From contig NZ_JAPMXC010000001.1 in the NCBI RefSeq assembly GCF_026624755.1, positions 1,832,365 to 1,896,364 of the forward strand: a stretch of 64,000 nucleotides of DNA, given 5' to 3'. Made by a program: the position numbers and the translations under genes. Shown in pieces: positions 1 through 7,956 of the stretch. Numbering within the stretch: position 1 is the stretch's first letter; every line of letters starts with the position of its first letter. Under the pieces are notes generated by a model. The model had not been told where the DNA came from and did no database searches. It saw nothing but the letters and a program-made list of their open reading frames with translations. The stretch is from Robbsia betulipollinis (GTDB lineage Bacteria; Pseudomonadota; Gammaproteobacteria; Burkholderiales; Burkholderiaceae).

Positions 1-96
1 CGCACTTTCCGTTTCTCGATTCTCTATTTGTCGCTGCTGTTCGCCGCGTTGATGCTCGACCATTACGCGCAAATGCTTTTCGGCAACGGTGTTTGA
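1..96 (+). CDS. ctaB: Protoheme IX farnesyltransferase, C-terminal end (partial)
   Basis: Only the last 31 codons are in the window, in frame 1 and ending at TGA 94-96. The peptide starts RTFRFSILYLSLLFAALMLD and looks like the last transmembrane helix and short tail of CtaB/CyoE, the enzyme that farnesylates heme b to heme o for cytochrome oxidase. The stop shares one base with the start of the next gene (TGATG). That tight coupling to a Sco-type copper chaperone is the usual oxidase-assembly arrangement in betaproteobacteria. The call rests on a short peptide plus context. Confidence 0.72.
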   Translation, partial: RTFRFSILYLSLLFAALMLDHYAQMLFGNGV

Positions 97-737
97 TGCG
101 GCGCCGCCCGTTTCTGGCGTACCTGGGGGCGGGCGCATTGGCGAGCGCGCTGCTGGGGGCCTGCGGCAAGAAACCCCCGTCGTTCGACAATCTCGACATC
201 ACCGATAACGGCAATTTCGATACGCACCTGGCGTTGCCCGATACGCACGGCAGGACGCGCACGCTCGCGGATTTCCGCGGCAAGGTGGTGGTGCTCTTCT
301 TTGGCTATACGCAGTGCCCGGACGTCTGTCCGACCTCGCTGGCCGAACTCGCCGAGGCGAAAAAACAATTGGGGCGCGAGGGAGCGCGTTTGCAGGTGGT
401 ATTCGTCAGCGTCGACCCGACGCGCGATACGCCGGCGATCCTCGCCCAGTACATGGCGGCGTTCGATCCCTCTTTCGTCGCACTGCGTCCGGTGGACGAT
501 CTCGCGGTGGCGGCCGTCACGAAGCAGTTCCACATCTATGCGGCGAAGAGCGCCGTGCCGGGAACGCCCGCTTCCGGCGGGGGCGCGAATGGCGTCGCCG
601 CGCAGCCGGCGTACACCGTCGATCACACGGCCGCGAGCTTCGTCTTCGATCCGAGCGGAAAGTTGCGGCTCTACGCCCGGGACGGGCAGGGCGTAGGGCG
701 CTGGGTGCACGACGTCAGGCTTCTGCTGCAGGGCTGA
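96..737 (+). CDS. SCO1/SenC-type copper chaperone for cytochrome c oxidase
   Basis: A 213-residue SCO1/SenC-family protein, a membrane-anchored thioredoxin-fold chaperone that delivers copper to the CuA site of cytochrome oxidase. The N-terminus (RRR, then a hydrophobic stretch to LLGAC) is a lipoprotein signal with the lipobox Cys at residue 23. The copper-binding CPDVC motif is at residues 74-78 and the partner His at about 177 (VDHTA). VVLFFGYTQCPDVCP and VSVDPTRDTP are family hallmarks. ATG 96 overlaps the ctaB stop; an in-frame TTG three bases upstream is less likely. It probably shares a transcript with ctaB. Confidence 0.93.
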   Translation: MRRRPFLAYLGAGALASALLGACGKKPPSFDNLDITDNGNFDTHLALPDTHGRTRTLADFRGKVVVLFFGYTQCPDVCPTSLAELAEAKKQLGREGARLQVVFVSVDPTRDTPAILAQYMAAFDPSFVALRPVDDLAVAAVTKQFHIYAAKSAVPGTPASGGGANGVAAQPAYTVDHTAASFVFDPSGKLRLYARDGQGVGRWVHDVRLLLQG

Positions 738-769
738 ACGGGCCGCGCCCGCACCTGTGCGGCATGCGA

Positions 770-788
770 GCCGGCGCGGCGCGCCGGC
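770..788. terminator. GC-rich hairpin between convergent sco and rpoH
   Basis: A perfect 8-bp inverted repeat (GCCGGCGC / GCGCCGGC) with a 3-base loop lies in the 67-bp gap between the convergent sco and rpoH genes. There is no T-run on either side, so it may only assist 3'-end formation. Confidence 0.4.
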
Positions 789-804
789 GTAGGGACGCTC
801 TCGC

Positions 805-1725
805 TTATGCGTACTCGGTCAGGGCACCGCGCATCTTCTTCATCGCACTGGCCTCGATCTGGCGAATGCGCTCCGCGGAGACGCCGAACTCGTCGGCGAG
901 CTCATGGAGCGTCGAACCGCCCGAGCCGTCGTCCTCGACATTCAACCAGCGCGCCTGGATGATGCGACGGCTGCGCGAGTCCAGCGATTCGAGCGCGGTG
1001 GACAGGCCGTCCGACTGCAAACGGTCGAACTGGCGCGTCGCCAGCACTTCGCTTGGCTCCTGCCGGGTGTCCGCGAGATAGGCGATTGGCGCATACGTCT
1101 CCTCGCCATCGTCCACCTGGCCTTCCAGCGCGATATCGCCGCCCGACATCCGCCGTTCCATCTCGGCGACGTCCTCGCGCTTCACCGACAGTTCCTTCGC
1201 CAAGCCCGCTATTTCATCGGGCGTGAACGCGTGCAGGCCCTGCTTGTGACTGCGCAGATTGAAGAACAGCTTGCGCTGCGCCTTCGTGGTCGCGACCTTC
1301 ACGGTGCGCCAGTTGCGCAGGATGTATTCGTGGATCTCGGCCTTGATCCAGTGCATCGCGTATGACACCAGACGCACGTTCTGCGTCGGGTCGAAGCGCT
1401 TCACGGCCTTCATCAGACCGATGTTGCCTTCCTGGATCAGATCCGCGTGCGCCAGGCCGTAGCCCAGGTAATGACGTGCGATCGACACGACCAGACGCAG
1501 ATGCGACAGCACCAGGTGGCGTGCCGCATCGAGATTGTTCTGTTCACGGTAATCCCGCGCGAAACCCTGTTCCTCCGCCAGCGTCAGCAGGGGGATCCGG
1601 TTCACGGCCTGGATATAAGCATCGATATTGCCGATGTGCCCGGTCAGCAGGGACTTCGGCGTCAGCGCAAGGGCGCCGTCGCGCGCAGGCGCTGCAGAAA
1701 GGGTAGGGGACATGGCTGTGCTCAC
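805..1725 (-). CDS. rpoH: RNA polymerase heat-shock sigma factor sigma-32
   Basis: A 306-residue sigma-32. It directs RNA polymerase to heat-shock promoters. Visible features are region 2 (HLRLVVSIARHYLGYGLAHADLIQEGNIGLMKAV), quoted here only as a location around residues 75-110, the RpoH-specific box QRKLFFNLR, and a region 4.2 helix-turn-helix near the C-terminus (FGVSAERIRQIE). The start is GTG 1725, chosen because AAAGGAG lies five bases upstream; an in-frame ATG four codons later is weaker. A CIRCE operator sits about 36 bp upstream, so HrcA repression is expected in addition to the usual post-translational control. Confidence 0.97.
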   Translation of the reverse strand: MSTAMSPTLSAAPARDGALALTPKSLLTGHIGNIDAYIQAVNRIPLLTLAEEQGFARDYREQNNLDAARHLVLSHLRLVVSIARHYLGYGLAHADLIQEGNIGLMKAVKRFDPTQNVRLVSYAMHWIKAEIHEYILRNWRTVKVATTKAQRKLFFNLRSHKQGLHAFTPDEIAGLAKELSVKREDVAEMERRMSGGDIALEGQVDDGEETYAPIAYLADTRQEPSEVLATRQFDRLQSDGLSTALESLDSRSRRIIQARWLNVEDDGSGGSTLHELADEFGVSAERIRQIEASAMKKMRGALTEYA

Positions 1726-1760
1726 GCGAACTCCTTTGTTAGCGGTCTACAGAGATAATT

Positions 1761-1787
1761 TTAGCACTCTCGGGACATGAGTGCTAA
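1761..1787. promoter_or_regulatory. CIRCE operator (HrcA site) in the rpoH promoter
   Basis: An exact match to the CIRCE consensus TTAGCACTC-N9-GAGTGCTAA, the operator of the heat-shock repressor HrcA. Reading toward rpoH, a plausible promoter (TTAGCA, 18 bp, TAAAAT) is embedded in the element, so bound HrcA would block polymerase. CIRCE normally controls groESL/dnaK; placement at rpoH makes the sigma factor itself part of the HrcA regulon. Confidence 0.93.
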
Positions 1788-2056
1788 GACTTCGGCAAGG
1801 GAGCGCGCCGCGTAAATCCGGGCTTTCCTGTCCTTGTCAATATCTTCAATCTATTGGAGACAACGGTTGATAGTACGCCGTATGGGTCGTGAACGTCCAG
1901 CAATGTCAACCTGGAAATTTGTTACGGGACAACACGGTAAATCTCAAAAACGTGCTTAAAATGTGCGCTTCGCCCAGCGCTTCATTTCAGCGCGCGAAAC
2001 CTGTCGTCGCGTCGCCTGGCGGGCCGGGACGGGCAGTCACCAGGACGGAGTAGTCA
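1788..2056. other. Intergenic region between rpoH and pagL
   Basis: This region and the CIRCE segment make a gene-free stretch of 331 bp between two divergent genes. The right half should carry the pagL promoter; TTAAAAT near 1955 is a possible -10 element but no clear -35 partner is seen. GTCACCAGGACGGAG precedes pagL. I see no credible ORF here. Confidence 0.4.
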
Positions 2057-2638
2057 ATGCACATTGGAAGAACGGTTGCGCGCGCAGCTCTTATTGGCAT
2101 GTCAACCCTTGCTGTCACATTCCCGCTGGCGGCACAGGCGGACGATGACGCTGGCAATACCTTCGGCGCGCAGTTGGCGGTCGGGCATGCCGACCATCAC
2201 AGCGACAAGGTGGACAAGGTCGATCTGGGCCTCGTGTGGGACCCGCATCTGACTTGGTGGCCGATCGGTGGCTGGCATTTCGGGCTGGTGGGCGAAGCGC
2301 ATGCGGTTTACTGGCATACCAACGGCAACGTCAACAGCTCCATCGAGGAATTCGGTGCCACGCCGGTCCTGCGCTTCGAGAAATCCAGCGGCGCGATCAG
2401 GCCCTACTTCGAGGCCGGCGTGGGGGTACGGCTGCTGACGCATGCACGCATCTCTTCCAGTTACACCTTGTCCAGCGCCTATCAGTTCGCGGACATGGTG
2501 GGCGTGGGCGCCAAGTTCGGCTCGCATCAGCAGTACCAGGTGGGTTATCGCTTCCAGCATCTCTCCAACGCCAGCATCAAGCGGCCCAACCCCGGCATCG
2601 ACTTCCAGCAAGTCTATGTCCAATACAATTTCAAGTAA
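2057..2638 (+). CDS. pagL: Lipid A 3-O-deacylase (PagL family outer-membrane enzyme)
   Basis: A 193-residue outer-membrane beta-barrel enzyme of the PagL family, which removes the 3-O-linked acyl chain of lipid A and so remodels LPS recognised by hosts. A signal peptide ends near residue 28 (PLAAQA-DDD). The catalytic His-x-Ser appears as FQHLSNASI, with His168 and Ser170, followed by the family motif KRPNPGID. Alternating beta-strands end in YVQYNFK with an aromatic-flanked last strand, typical of barrels. The size matches the family. It stands alone, divergent from rpoH. Confidence 0.9.
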   Translation: MHIGRTVARAALIGMSTLAVTFPLAAQADDDAGNTFGAQLAVGHADHHSDKVDKVDLGLVWDPHLTWWPIGGWHFGLVGEAHAVYWHTNGNVNSSIEEFGATPVLRFEKSSGAIRPYFEAGVGVRLLTHARISSSYTLSSAYQFADMVGVGAKFGSHQQYQVGYRFQHLSNASIKRPNPGIDFQQVYVQYNFK

Positions 2639-2697
2639 ACCCTGGCACTGGTCGGACAAGGGTCTTTAGCCGCGGTTGTCGCCATTTTGGACAAAGC

Positions 2698-3690
2698 TTA
2701 GAGACTTTTGCTGACATTGGAGCGGGCAATCCGGGCAATGTCGTCGACCTGCCTGAGGATCGCATCGGGTATGCGGTCCGTGTGCATCAGTACCTCGCGG
2801 ATCCAGTCCGCGGTCGCTGCGGCTTCGAGCGACGCCGGCAGGCGCGGCGCGGCGGCGTCGGCTTCCCGGCGCGCGGCGGACACCAGGATTTCGGCCCGGC
2901 CATCGCGCAACCAGTCGATCTGCACCTGCCGGCGCGTATCGGCGACCGCCTCGCCTTCCGTGCCGCGGGCAAGCAATACATCGCCATGCGCGATATCGGG
3001 ATAGGCGCCGAACAGGCCGGTCAGGCTGTCGCGGTAGGGCGGATGCGTATAGTTGACCAGGCGCACCGCGCCGTCGGGCCGGGCCGCCGACACGCGAAAC
3101 GGGTCGAGCAGCTTGACGAGCGTGTGGGTGGTGTTGCGCACCCCCAGTGGCGCGCGCAGTTGCAGCAGACGCGTCATGCCCGGCGACAGCACGTCGATCG
3201 GCACGAAGGCCAGACGGTCGTCGGCGAGCCTTTGCGCGGCCTGTGCCGCGGACGCCGCCGCATCGATACCCAGTGCCGCGAAAATTTCCGCGCTGGTCAC
3301 CCGTCCGGCATCGGTGCGCACGCCGTGCACCACGACCGGCACGCCCTCGCGGGCCAGCAGCATCGCGAGCAGGGGCGTCAGGTTCGGTTGCTTGCGAGCC
3401 CCGTTGTAGGACGGAATCGCCACCGGGCGGCAGGCGCCCGCGGGGGCGTCGATCGCGGCGATGTGTGCATGCGCCGCGCCGAGCATGCCGGCCAGTTCGG
3501 CGGGCGTCTCGCCCTTGATGCGATACGCGATCAGGATCGCGCCCAGTTCGACGTCGCCGACCCGGCCGTCGAGCATCGCCGCATAGAGGTCGTGCGCACT
3601 GTCGCGGGACAGGGCGCGGGCGCCGTGCGCACCCCGGCCGATTTCCTTGATCAGGGACGCGCAGGCGAAAGGGGGGGAGATCGGGTTCAT
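2698..3690 (-). CDS. ybiB: YbiB-like protein, anthranilate phosphoribosyltransferase fold (TrpD2)
   Basis: A 330-residue member of the TrpD2/YbiB family, which shares the TrpD fold but is not a tryptophan enzyme; E. coli YbiB is reported to bind nucleic acids. Recognisable parts are the N-terminal helical domain (ALSRDSAHDLYAAMLDGRV) and the core with PSYNGARKQPNLTPLLA replacing the TrpD GTGGD signature. VHGVRTDAGRVTSAEIFAALG and LGVRNTTHTLVKLLDPF follow. No trp genes are nearby, which supports YbiB over TrpD. It is a single gene between pagL and the convergent-side FAH gene. Confidence 0.83.
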   Translation of the reverse strand: MNPISPPFACASLIKEIGRGAHGARALSRDSAHDLYAAMLDGRVGDVELGAILIAYRIKGETPAELAGMLGAAHAHIAAIDAPAGACRPVAIPSYNGARKQPNLTPLLAMLLAREGVPVVVHGVRTDAGRVTSAEIFAALGIDAAASAAQAAQRLADDRLAFVPIDVLSPGMTRLLQLRAPLGVRNTTHTLVKLLDPFRVSAARPDGAVRLVNYTHPPYRDSLTGLFGAYPDIAHGDVLLARGTEGEAVADTRRQVQIDWLRDGRAEILVSAARREADAAAPRLPASLEAAATADWIREVLMHTDRIPDAILRQVDDIARIARSNVSKSL

Positions 3691-3863
3691 ATCCAGCCAG
3701 CATGAAGAAAAAAGGACGAGCGCGCGGCCGGTCTTGCGCTCGTGCGCCGCAGGGTACTATAACGTTTTTCCGTCCGTGTTTTCGTATCCCGGCGGCGCTG
3801 ACCGCGAGGCCGAGCGCCCGGGTGCCGCCGCCCGCTGTGCCTTTTCTGAATGGAGAATGTCCG

Positions 3864-4562
3864 ATGGCTTACGTATTCGACCCCGCCGCGCCCGTCGCGG
3901 TGCCCGTCGCCGGCAGCGACGCGTCGTTTCCGGTGCGGCGCATCTATTGCGTTGGACGCAACTATGCGGCGCACGCGCGTGAGATGGGCCATGATCCGGA
4001 CCGCGAGCCGCCGTTCTTTTTCGGCAAGCCGACCGACGCCATCGTCTATGTCGCACCCGGCACCGAAGGCCGTTTTCCCTATCCGCCGGCATCCGAGGAC
4101 GTGCATTTCGAGATGGAACTGGTGGCGGCGATCGGCCGTGGCGGCCGGGACATCGCCGCGGCGCAGGCGCTCGACCATGTCTACGGTTATGCGCTGGGTC
4201 TGGACATGACGCGGCGCGATTTGCAGGCGGCGGCGAAGAAACTGGGTCGCCCCTGGGAGGTGGCGAAGGGCTTCGATCATTCGGCACCGATCGGTCCTAT
4301 CCATCCGGCCGAGTCGGTCGGACACCTCGCCAAGGGCGCGATCTGGCTGAAGGTCAACGGCGAGGAGCGGCAGCGTTCGGATATCGCCGACATGATCTGG
4401 TCGATGCCGGATACGATCGCCTATCTCTCCGGACTGTTCGCGCTGTTCCCGGGCGACCTGATCTACACGGGGACGCCGGAAGGGGTCGGCCGCATCGTCC
4501 GCGGCGACGTGATGACGGGCGGCGTCGACGGCCTCGGCGAATTCACGGTCAAGGTGGCCTAG
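3864..4562 (+). CDS. Fumarylacetoacetate hydrolase (FAH) family protein
   Basis: A 232-residue short FAH-domain hydrolase of the class used on fumarylpyruvate or similar 2,4-dioxo acids. Metal-binding acidic residues are visible in the segment EDVHFEMELVAAIG and in GYALGLDMTRRDLQ. The active-site loop PFFFGKPTDAI and the GTPEGVG motif near the C-terminus are also family features. ATG 3864 follows TGGAGA about 8 bases upstream, and this gives the usual family length. The stop overlaps the stop of the convergent ftsY in a shared CTAG. The physiological substrate cannot be set from sequence. Confidence 0.88.
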   Translation: MAYVFDPAAPVAVPVAGSDASFPVRRIYCVGRNYAAHAREMGHDPDREPPFFFGKPTDAIVYVAPGTEGRFPYPPASEDVHFEMELVAAIGRGGRDIAAAQALDHVYGYALGLDMTRRDLQAAAKKLGRPWEVAKGFDHSAPIGPIHPAESVGHLAKGAIWLKVNGEERQRSDIADMIWSMPDTIAYLSGLFALFPGDLIYTGTPEGVGRIVRGDVMTGGVDGLGEFTVKVA

Positions 4563-6319
4563 AGCGGTTCGATGCCGAGCAGCGCGTCGGCGAATTCCGC
4601 AGCCGAGAACGGTTGCAGGTCGTCCACCGATTCGCCGACGCCGATGAAGTACACCGGAATCGGCCGCTGCCGGGCGATGGCCGCGAGAATGCCGCCTTTC
4701 GCGGTGCCGTCCAGCTTGGTGACGATCAGTCCGGTGAGGCCGAGCGCGTCGTCGAACGCCTTCACCTGGGTCAGCGCGTTCTGCCCGGTGTTCGCATCGA
4801 TCACGAGCAGGACTTCATGGGGCGCGCCGTCCATCGCCTTGCCGACCACGCGCTTCACCTTGCGCAACTCCTCCATCAGATGCAGCTGGGTCGGCAGGCG
4901 CCCGGCGGTATCGGCCATCATCACGTCGATCCTGCGCGCGCGCGCGGCATTGACCGCGTCGAAGATCACCGCCGCCGGATCGCCGCCCGACTGCTCGACC
5001 ACCGTTACGTTGTTGCGCTCGCCCCAGATGACGAGCTGTTCGCGAGCGGCGGCACGGAAGGTGTCGCCCGCCGCCAGCAGCACCGACTGGCCATAGCTTT
5101 GCAGATGTTTCGCAAGCTTGCCGATGCTGGTGGTCTTGCCGGCGCCGTTCACCCCGGCGATCATCACGACGAGCGGTTGCGCGCGGCCCAGCACCATCGA
5201 GCGCTCGAGCGGCGCCAGCAGTTCGATGAGCAGTTCGCGCAAGGCTTCCCTGACTTGCGCGCCGTTGCTCAGGCGTTCGATGCGCACCTTCTGCTTGAGC
5301 GATTCGAGCAGGAACTCGGTGGCGTCCATGCCGGCGTCGGACATCAGCAATGCGGTTTCGAGTTCCTCGAACAAGGCGTCGTCGACCTTGACGCCGACGA
5401 ATATGCCGGTCAGTCCCGCGCTGGTCTTCGACAGGCCCGAACGCAGCCGCGTCAGCCACGACTGGCGCGCGCCCGGATCGGGCGGAGGCGGCGGGATGAT
5501 CTCGTAGGCGTCCTCGCTGCCGGTGGCGTCGTCGCCCGGCGCGCCGTCGGCCTCGATCTCGGCGTCGCTCTTGCCGCGGCCCCAGAGCCGGCTGATGAAC
5601 GGCCGCGGTTTGGCGGCATCGCCGTCGGTCGTGCGGGGTACGGCGGGTGCGGCGGAAGACACCTGCACGATCGGATCGGCATGCACGATCGGCGGTGGCG
5701 CCGGTGGAACAGCTGGTGCCACCGACGGCGCGCGGGCGATCGGATCGGCATGCGCGGGCAGCGCGGATCGTACGATGGGATCCGCGTGCGCGAGCGGCAC
5801 GGGCGCGGCGGGCGGCGCGTGGACGACCGGCGCCGTCGCGATGGGATCGGCATGCGCGACCGAAGGCTGCGCGGCCGGAGGCTGTGCAACCGGAGGCTGT
5901 GCAACTGGAGGCTGTGCAACTGGAGGCTGTGCAACCGGAGGCTGCGCGATCGAAGGCTGCGCGATCGAAGGCTGCGCGATCGGCGCGGCGTCACTGGCCG
6001 GCGGCGTCCGCGCGGCCGGCACATGCGGGGTTTCGGCAGCGGGCGTGCGGGTCACCGAAGGCGTTTCGACCACCGGCGAAGCGGTCATCGGCGGCATCTC
6101 GCCCCCCTGCACGGCGGGTGCCGGCGCATCGGCCGGCGCGGGAGCGGGCGGAGGCGCCGCGGGCGCGGCCGCCGGAACGACGGGGGCCGTGGCGCCGCGC
6201 TCCGGCGCACGCGTCTCGGATGACGCCTGCGGGGGTGTCGGCGCGGGGGTATCATCGCGCTTTTCTACCGGCGCGGGTTCGGCCTGCGAGCGGCTGAAGC
6301 GTTTGAAAAAACTGAACAT
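4559..6319 (-). CDS. ftsY: Signal recognition particle receptor FtsY
   Basis: A 586-residue SRP receptor GTPase that docks SRP-ribosome complexes at the inner membrane. The start MFSFFKRF carries the short amphipathic membrane-targeting motif seen in related FtsY proteins. The N-terminal A domain (about residues 10-270) is unusually Pro/Ala-rich and built partly from repeats. The NG domain follows, with GVNGAGKTT (G1), DTFRAAAREQL, DTAGRLPTQ (G3) and TKLDGTAKGG (G4). The start upstream in the same frame is rejected because it adds a basic, non-homologous leader. Confidence 0.96.
   Translation of the reverse strand: MFSFFKRFSRSQAEPAPVEKRDDTPAPTPPQASSETRAPERGATAPVVPAAAPAAPPPAPAPADAPAPAVQGGEMPPMTASPVVETPSVTRTPAAETPHVPAARTPPASDAAPIAQPSIAQPSIAQPPVAQPPVAQPPVAQPPVAQPPAAQPSVAHADPIATAPVVHAPPAAPVPLAHADPIVRSALPAHADPIARAPSVAPAVPPAPPPIVHADPIVQVSSAAPAVPRTTDGDAAKPRPFISRLWGRGKSDAEIEADGAPGDDATGSEDAYEIIPPPPPDPGARQSWLTRLRSGLSKTSAGLTGIFVGVKVDDALFEELETALLMSDAGMDATEFLLESLKQKVRIERLSNGAQVREALRELLIELLAPLERSMVLGRAQPLVVMIAGVNGAGKTTSIGKLAKHLQSYGQSVLLAAGDTFRAAAREQLVIWGERNNVTVVEQSGGDPAAVIFDAVNAARARRIDVMMADTAGRLPTQLHLMEELRKVKRVVGKAMDGAPHEVLLVIDANTGQNALTQVKAFDDALGLTGLIVTKLDGTAKGGILAAIARQRPIPVYFIGVGESVDDLQPFSAAEFADALLGIEPL
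5862..5981 (-). repeat. Eight 15-bp tandem repeats in the ftsY A-domain coding region
   Basis: Eight in-frame copies of a 15-bp unit (consensus on the plus strand GGAGGCTGTGCAACC) encode the pentapeptide register (P/S)-(V/I)-A-Q-P. Units differ by one to four bases and two adjacent units are identical, so recent copy-number change is plausible. A second motif, HADPI, is repeated four times just downstream in the protein. The 15-bp length keeps the reading frame. Confidence 0.9.
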
Positions 6320-6429
6320 GGTGGAAACTCGACGTGGAGGTGACGCGTCAGGGCGCGCCTTGCCTGCGCTTGTCGTCACCTTCGGATGGCGCCTCGATAG
6401 CGCACCGTATTTTAGCAGAGAGGAAGTGT

Positions 6430-7956
6430 ATGGATCGTAGAGGTTCGATGCCCGAATCGTCGCATGCGCCCGCGGATGCGGCGCTCGACGCCGCGATCGC
6501 TTCGCTGGCCGATGCGCCCCCCGCGTTCGATGCGCCGGTCAGCCGGCACACGCTGAGCAATGGCCTGGAGGTCTTCGTGCTGGAGGATCATCGTGCCCCG
6601 GTCGTCGGGCATGCGCTCTGGTACCGCGCCGGCTCGCTCGACGAAAGCAGCGGCGTGACCGGCATCGCCCACGTTCTCGAACACATGATGTTCAACGGCA
6701 CGACCCGTTACGGCCCCGGCGAATACGATCAGCAGATGCGTGCGCTGGGTGCCTACGCGAATGCGCTGACCTGGACGGACTACACCGCCTACACGGTCGA
6801 GGCGCCGGCCTCGCGGCTCGCCGACGTCATGGCGCTGGAAGCCGAGCGCATGACGGACCTGCGGATCACCGACGCCGAGTTCGAGCGCGAGATCCGCGTC
6901 GTGATGGAGGAGCGGCGCCAGAGCAGCGACGACGATCCGGCCGGCCTGCTCTACGAAAGCCTGTACGCGAGCGCCTTTCACGCGTCCCCGCAGCGCTGGC
7001 CGATCATCGGCTGGATGAGCGATCTCGAATCGATGCGGGCGGAGGATGCGCGGCACTGGTACGAGAACTGGTATCGCCCGGACAACGCGCTGCTGGTGGT
7101 GGCCGGGGATGTCGCGCCGCAGGCGGTCTTCGCGCTCGCGCAACGCTGTTTCGGCGGCATTGCGCCCGCGGCGCCGGCGGTCTCCGCGGCCCCGGCGCGG
7201 CGTCGCGCCCAGCACGAGCCGGCGCAGCGCGGCACGCGCCGCATCGCCACCCGCGCGCTGGTGCCCGCGCCGCAGCTCGCGCTCGGTTTCAAGGTGCCGC
7301 GCCTGAGCGACCCGCGCGCGGACGACGACGTCTATGCGCTGGCGGTGCTGGCGGAACTCCTCGACTGGGGCCGCGTGCTCGAAACCGCGCTGGTCCGGCG
7401 CCGCCGGCTGGCCGACGAGACCTGGGCGACCTACGACTACCTGGCGCGCGAACCGGGCCTGTTCATCGTCGGCGCGGTGTGCGCGGCCGAGGTGACGCCG
7501 ACGCGCGTCGAACGCGGCCTGCGCGCGGCGATCGCCACGATCGCCCGCGACGGAGTGACGCCAGGCGCGCTGCAGCGCGTGCGCACGCAGTTGCTGTCGT
7601 CGCGGCTCTATCGCAGCGATTCCGTGTTCGAGCAGGCCGACGAACTCGGCCGCATGGCGATGCTGGGGCTCGCCGACGACGTGCGCATCATCGATGCGCG
7701 CCTGGCGGCGGTCACCCCGTGGCAGGTGCAGGATGTCGCCGCGCGCTATTTTTCCGATGAAACGATGACGGTCGCCGTGCTGCTGCCGAGCGAGTCGACG
7801 GAAGACGCGGACGAGGGCCAGGAAGACAACGAGGAAGAGGAAGAAGACGAAGATGGGAACGACGCAACGGCCGCCGAACGCCCGCCCCGGCATGACGACG
7901 CTCCCGCAGGCGACGCTGCCGCGCGAGCGCGGCCGGGACGACGCGATGCCCGCTGA
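6430..7956 (+). CDS. M16 family zinc metallopeptidase, catalytic subunit
   Basis: A 508-residue pitrilysin-family protein. The inverted zinc motif HVLEH is at residues 81-85, with an ERRQSSDDDPAGLLYE segment downstream that includes the usual third ligand region. ATG 6430 is preceded by AGAGGAAG, giving a good ribosome-binding site. No signal peptide is evident from this start, unlike many periplasmic homologues. The last 55 or so residues form a highly acidic and then basic tail (EDNEEEEEDEDGND...), beyond the usual domain. It overlaps the next M16 gene, and the two probably form a heterodimer. Confidence 0.92.
   Translation: MDRRGSMPESSHAPADAALDAAIASLADAPPAFDAPVSRHTLSNGLEVFVLEDHRAPVVGHALWYRAGSLDESSGVTGIAHVLEHMMFNGTTRYGPGEYDQQMRALGAYANALTWTDYTAYTVEAPASRLADVMALEAERMTDLRITDAEFEREIRVVMEERRQSSDDDPAGLLYESLYASAFHASPQRWPIIGWMSDLESMRAEDARHWYENWYRPDNALLVVAGDVAPQAVFALAQRCFGGIAPAAPAVSAAPARRRAQHEPAQRGTRRIATRALVPAPQLALGFKVPRLSDPRADDDVYALAVLAELLDWGRVLETALVRRRRLADETWATYDYLAREPGLFIVGAVCAAEVTPTRVERGLRAAIATIARDGVTPGALQRVRTQLLSSRLYRSDSVFEQADELGRMAMLGLADDVRIIDARLAAVTPWQVQDVAARYFSDETMTVAVLLPSESTEDADEGQEDNEEEEEDEDGNDATAAERPPRHDDAPAGDAAARARPGRRDAR

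Noticed and set aside
2666-3703. Alternative longer frame overlapping the ybiB-like gene
   Set aside because: Arg-rich frame-shifted shadow; the TrpD-like motifs occur only in the 2698-3690 frame.
5862-5981. Regular short repeats as a possible CRISPR array
   Set aside because: Units are contiguous 15-mers without spacers and translate in frame inside ftsY.
4613-6223. Long plus-strand open frame of 536 codons opposite ftsY
   Set aside because: Arises from high-GC codon bias on the ftsY strand; the product is Arg/His-rich low complexity and the ftsY frame has full GTPase motifs.
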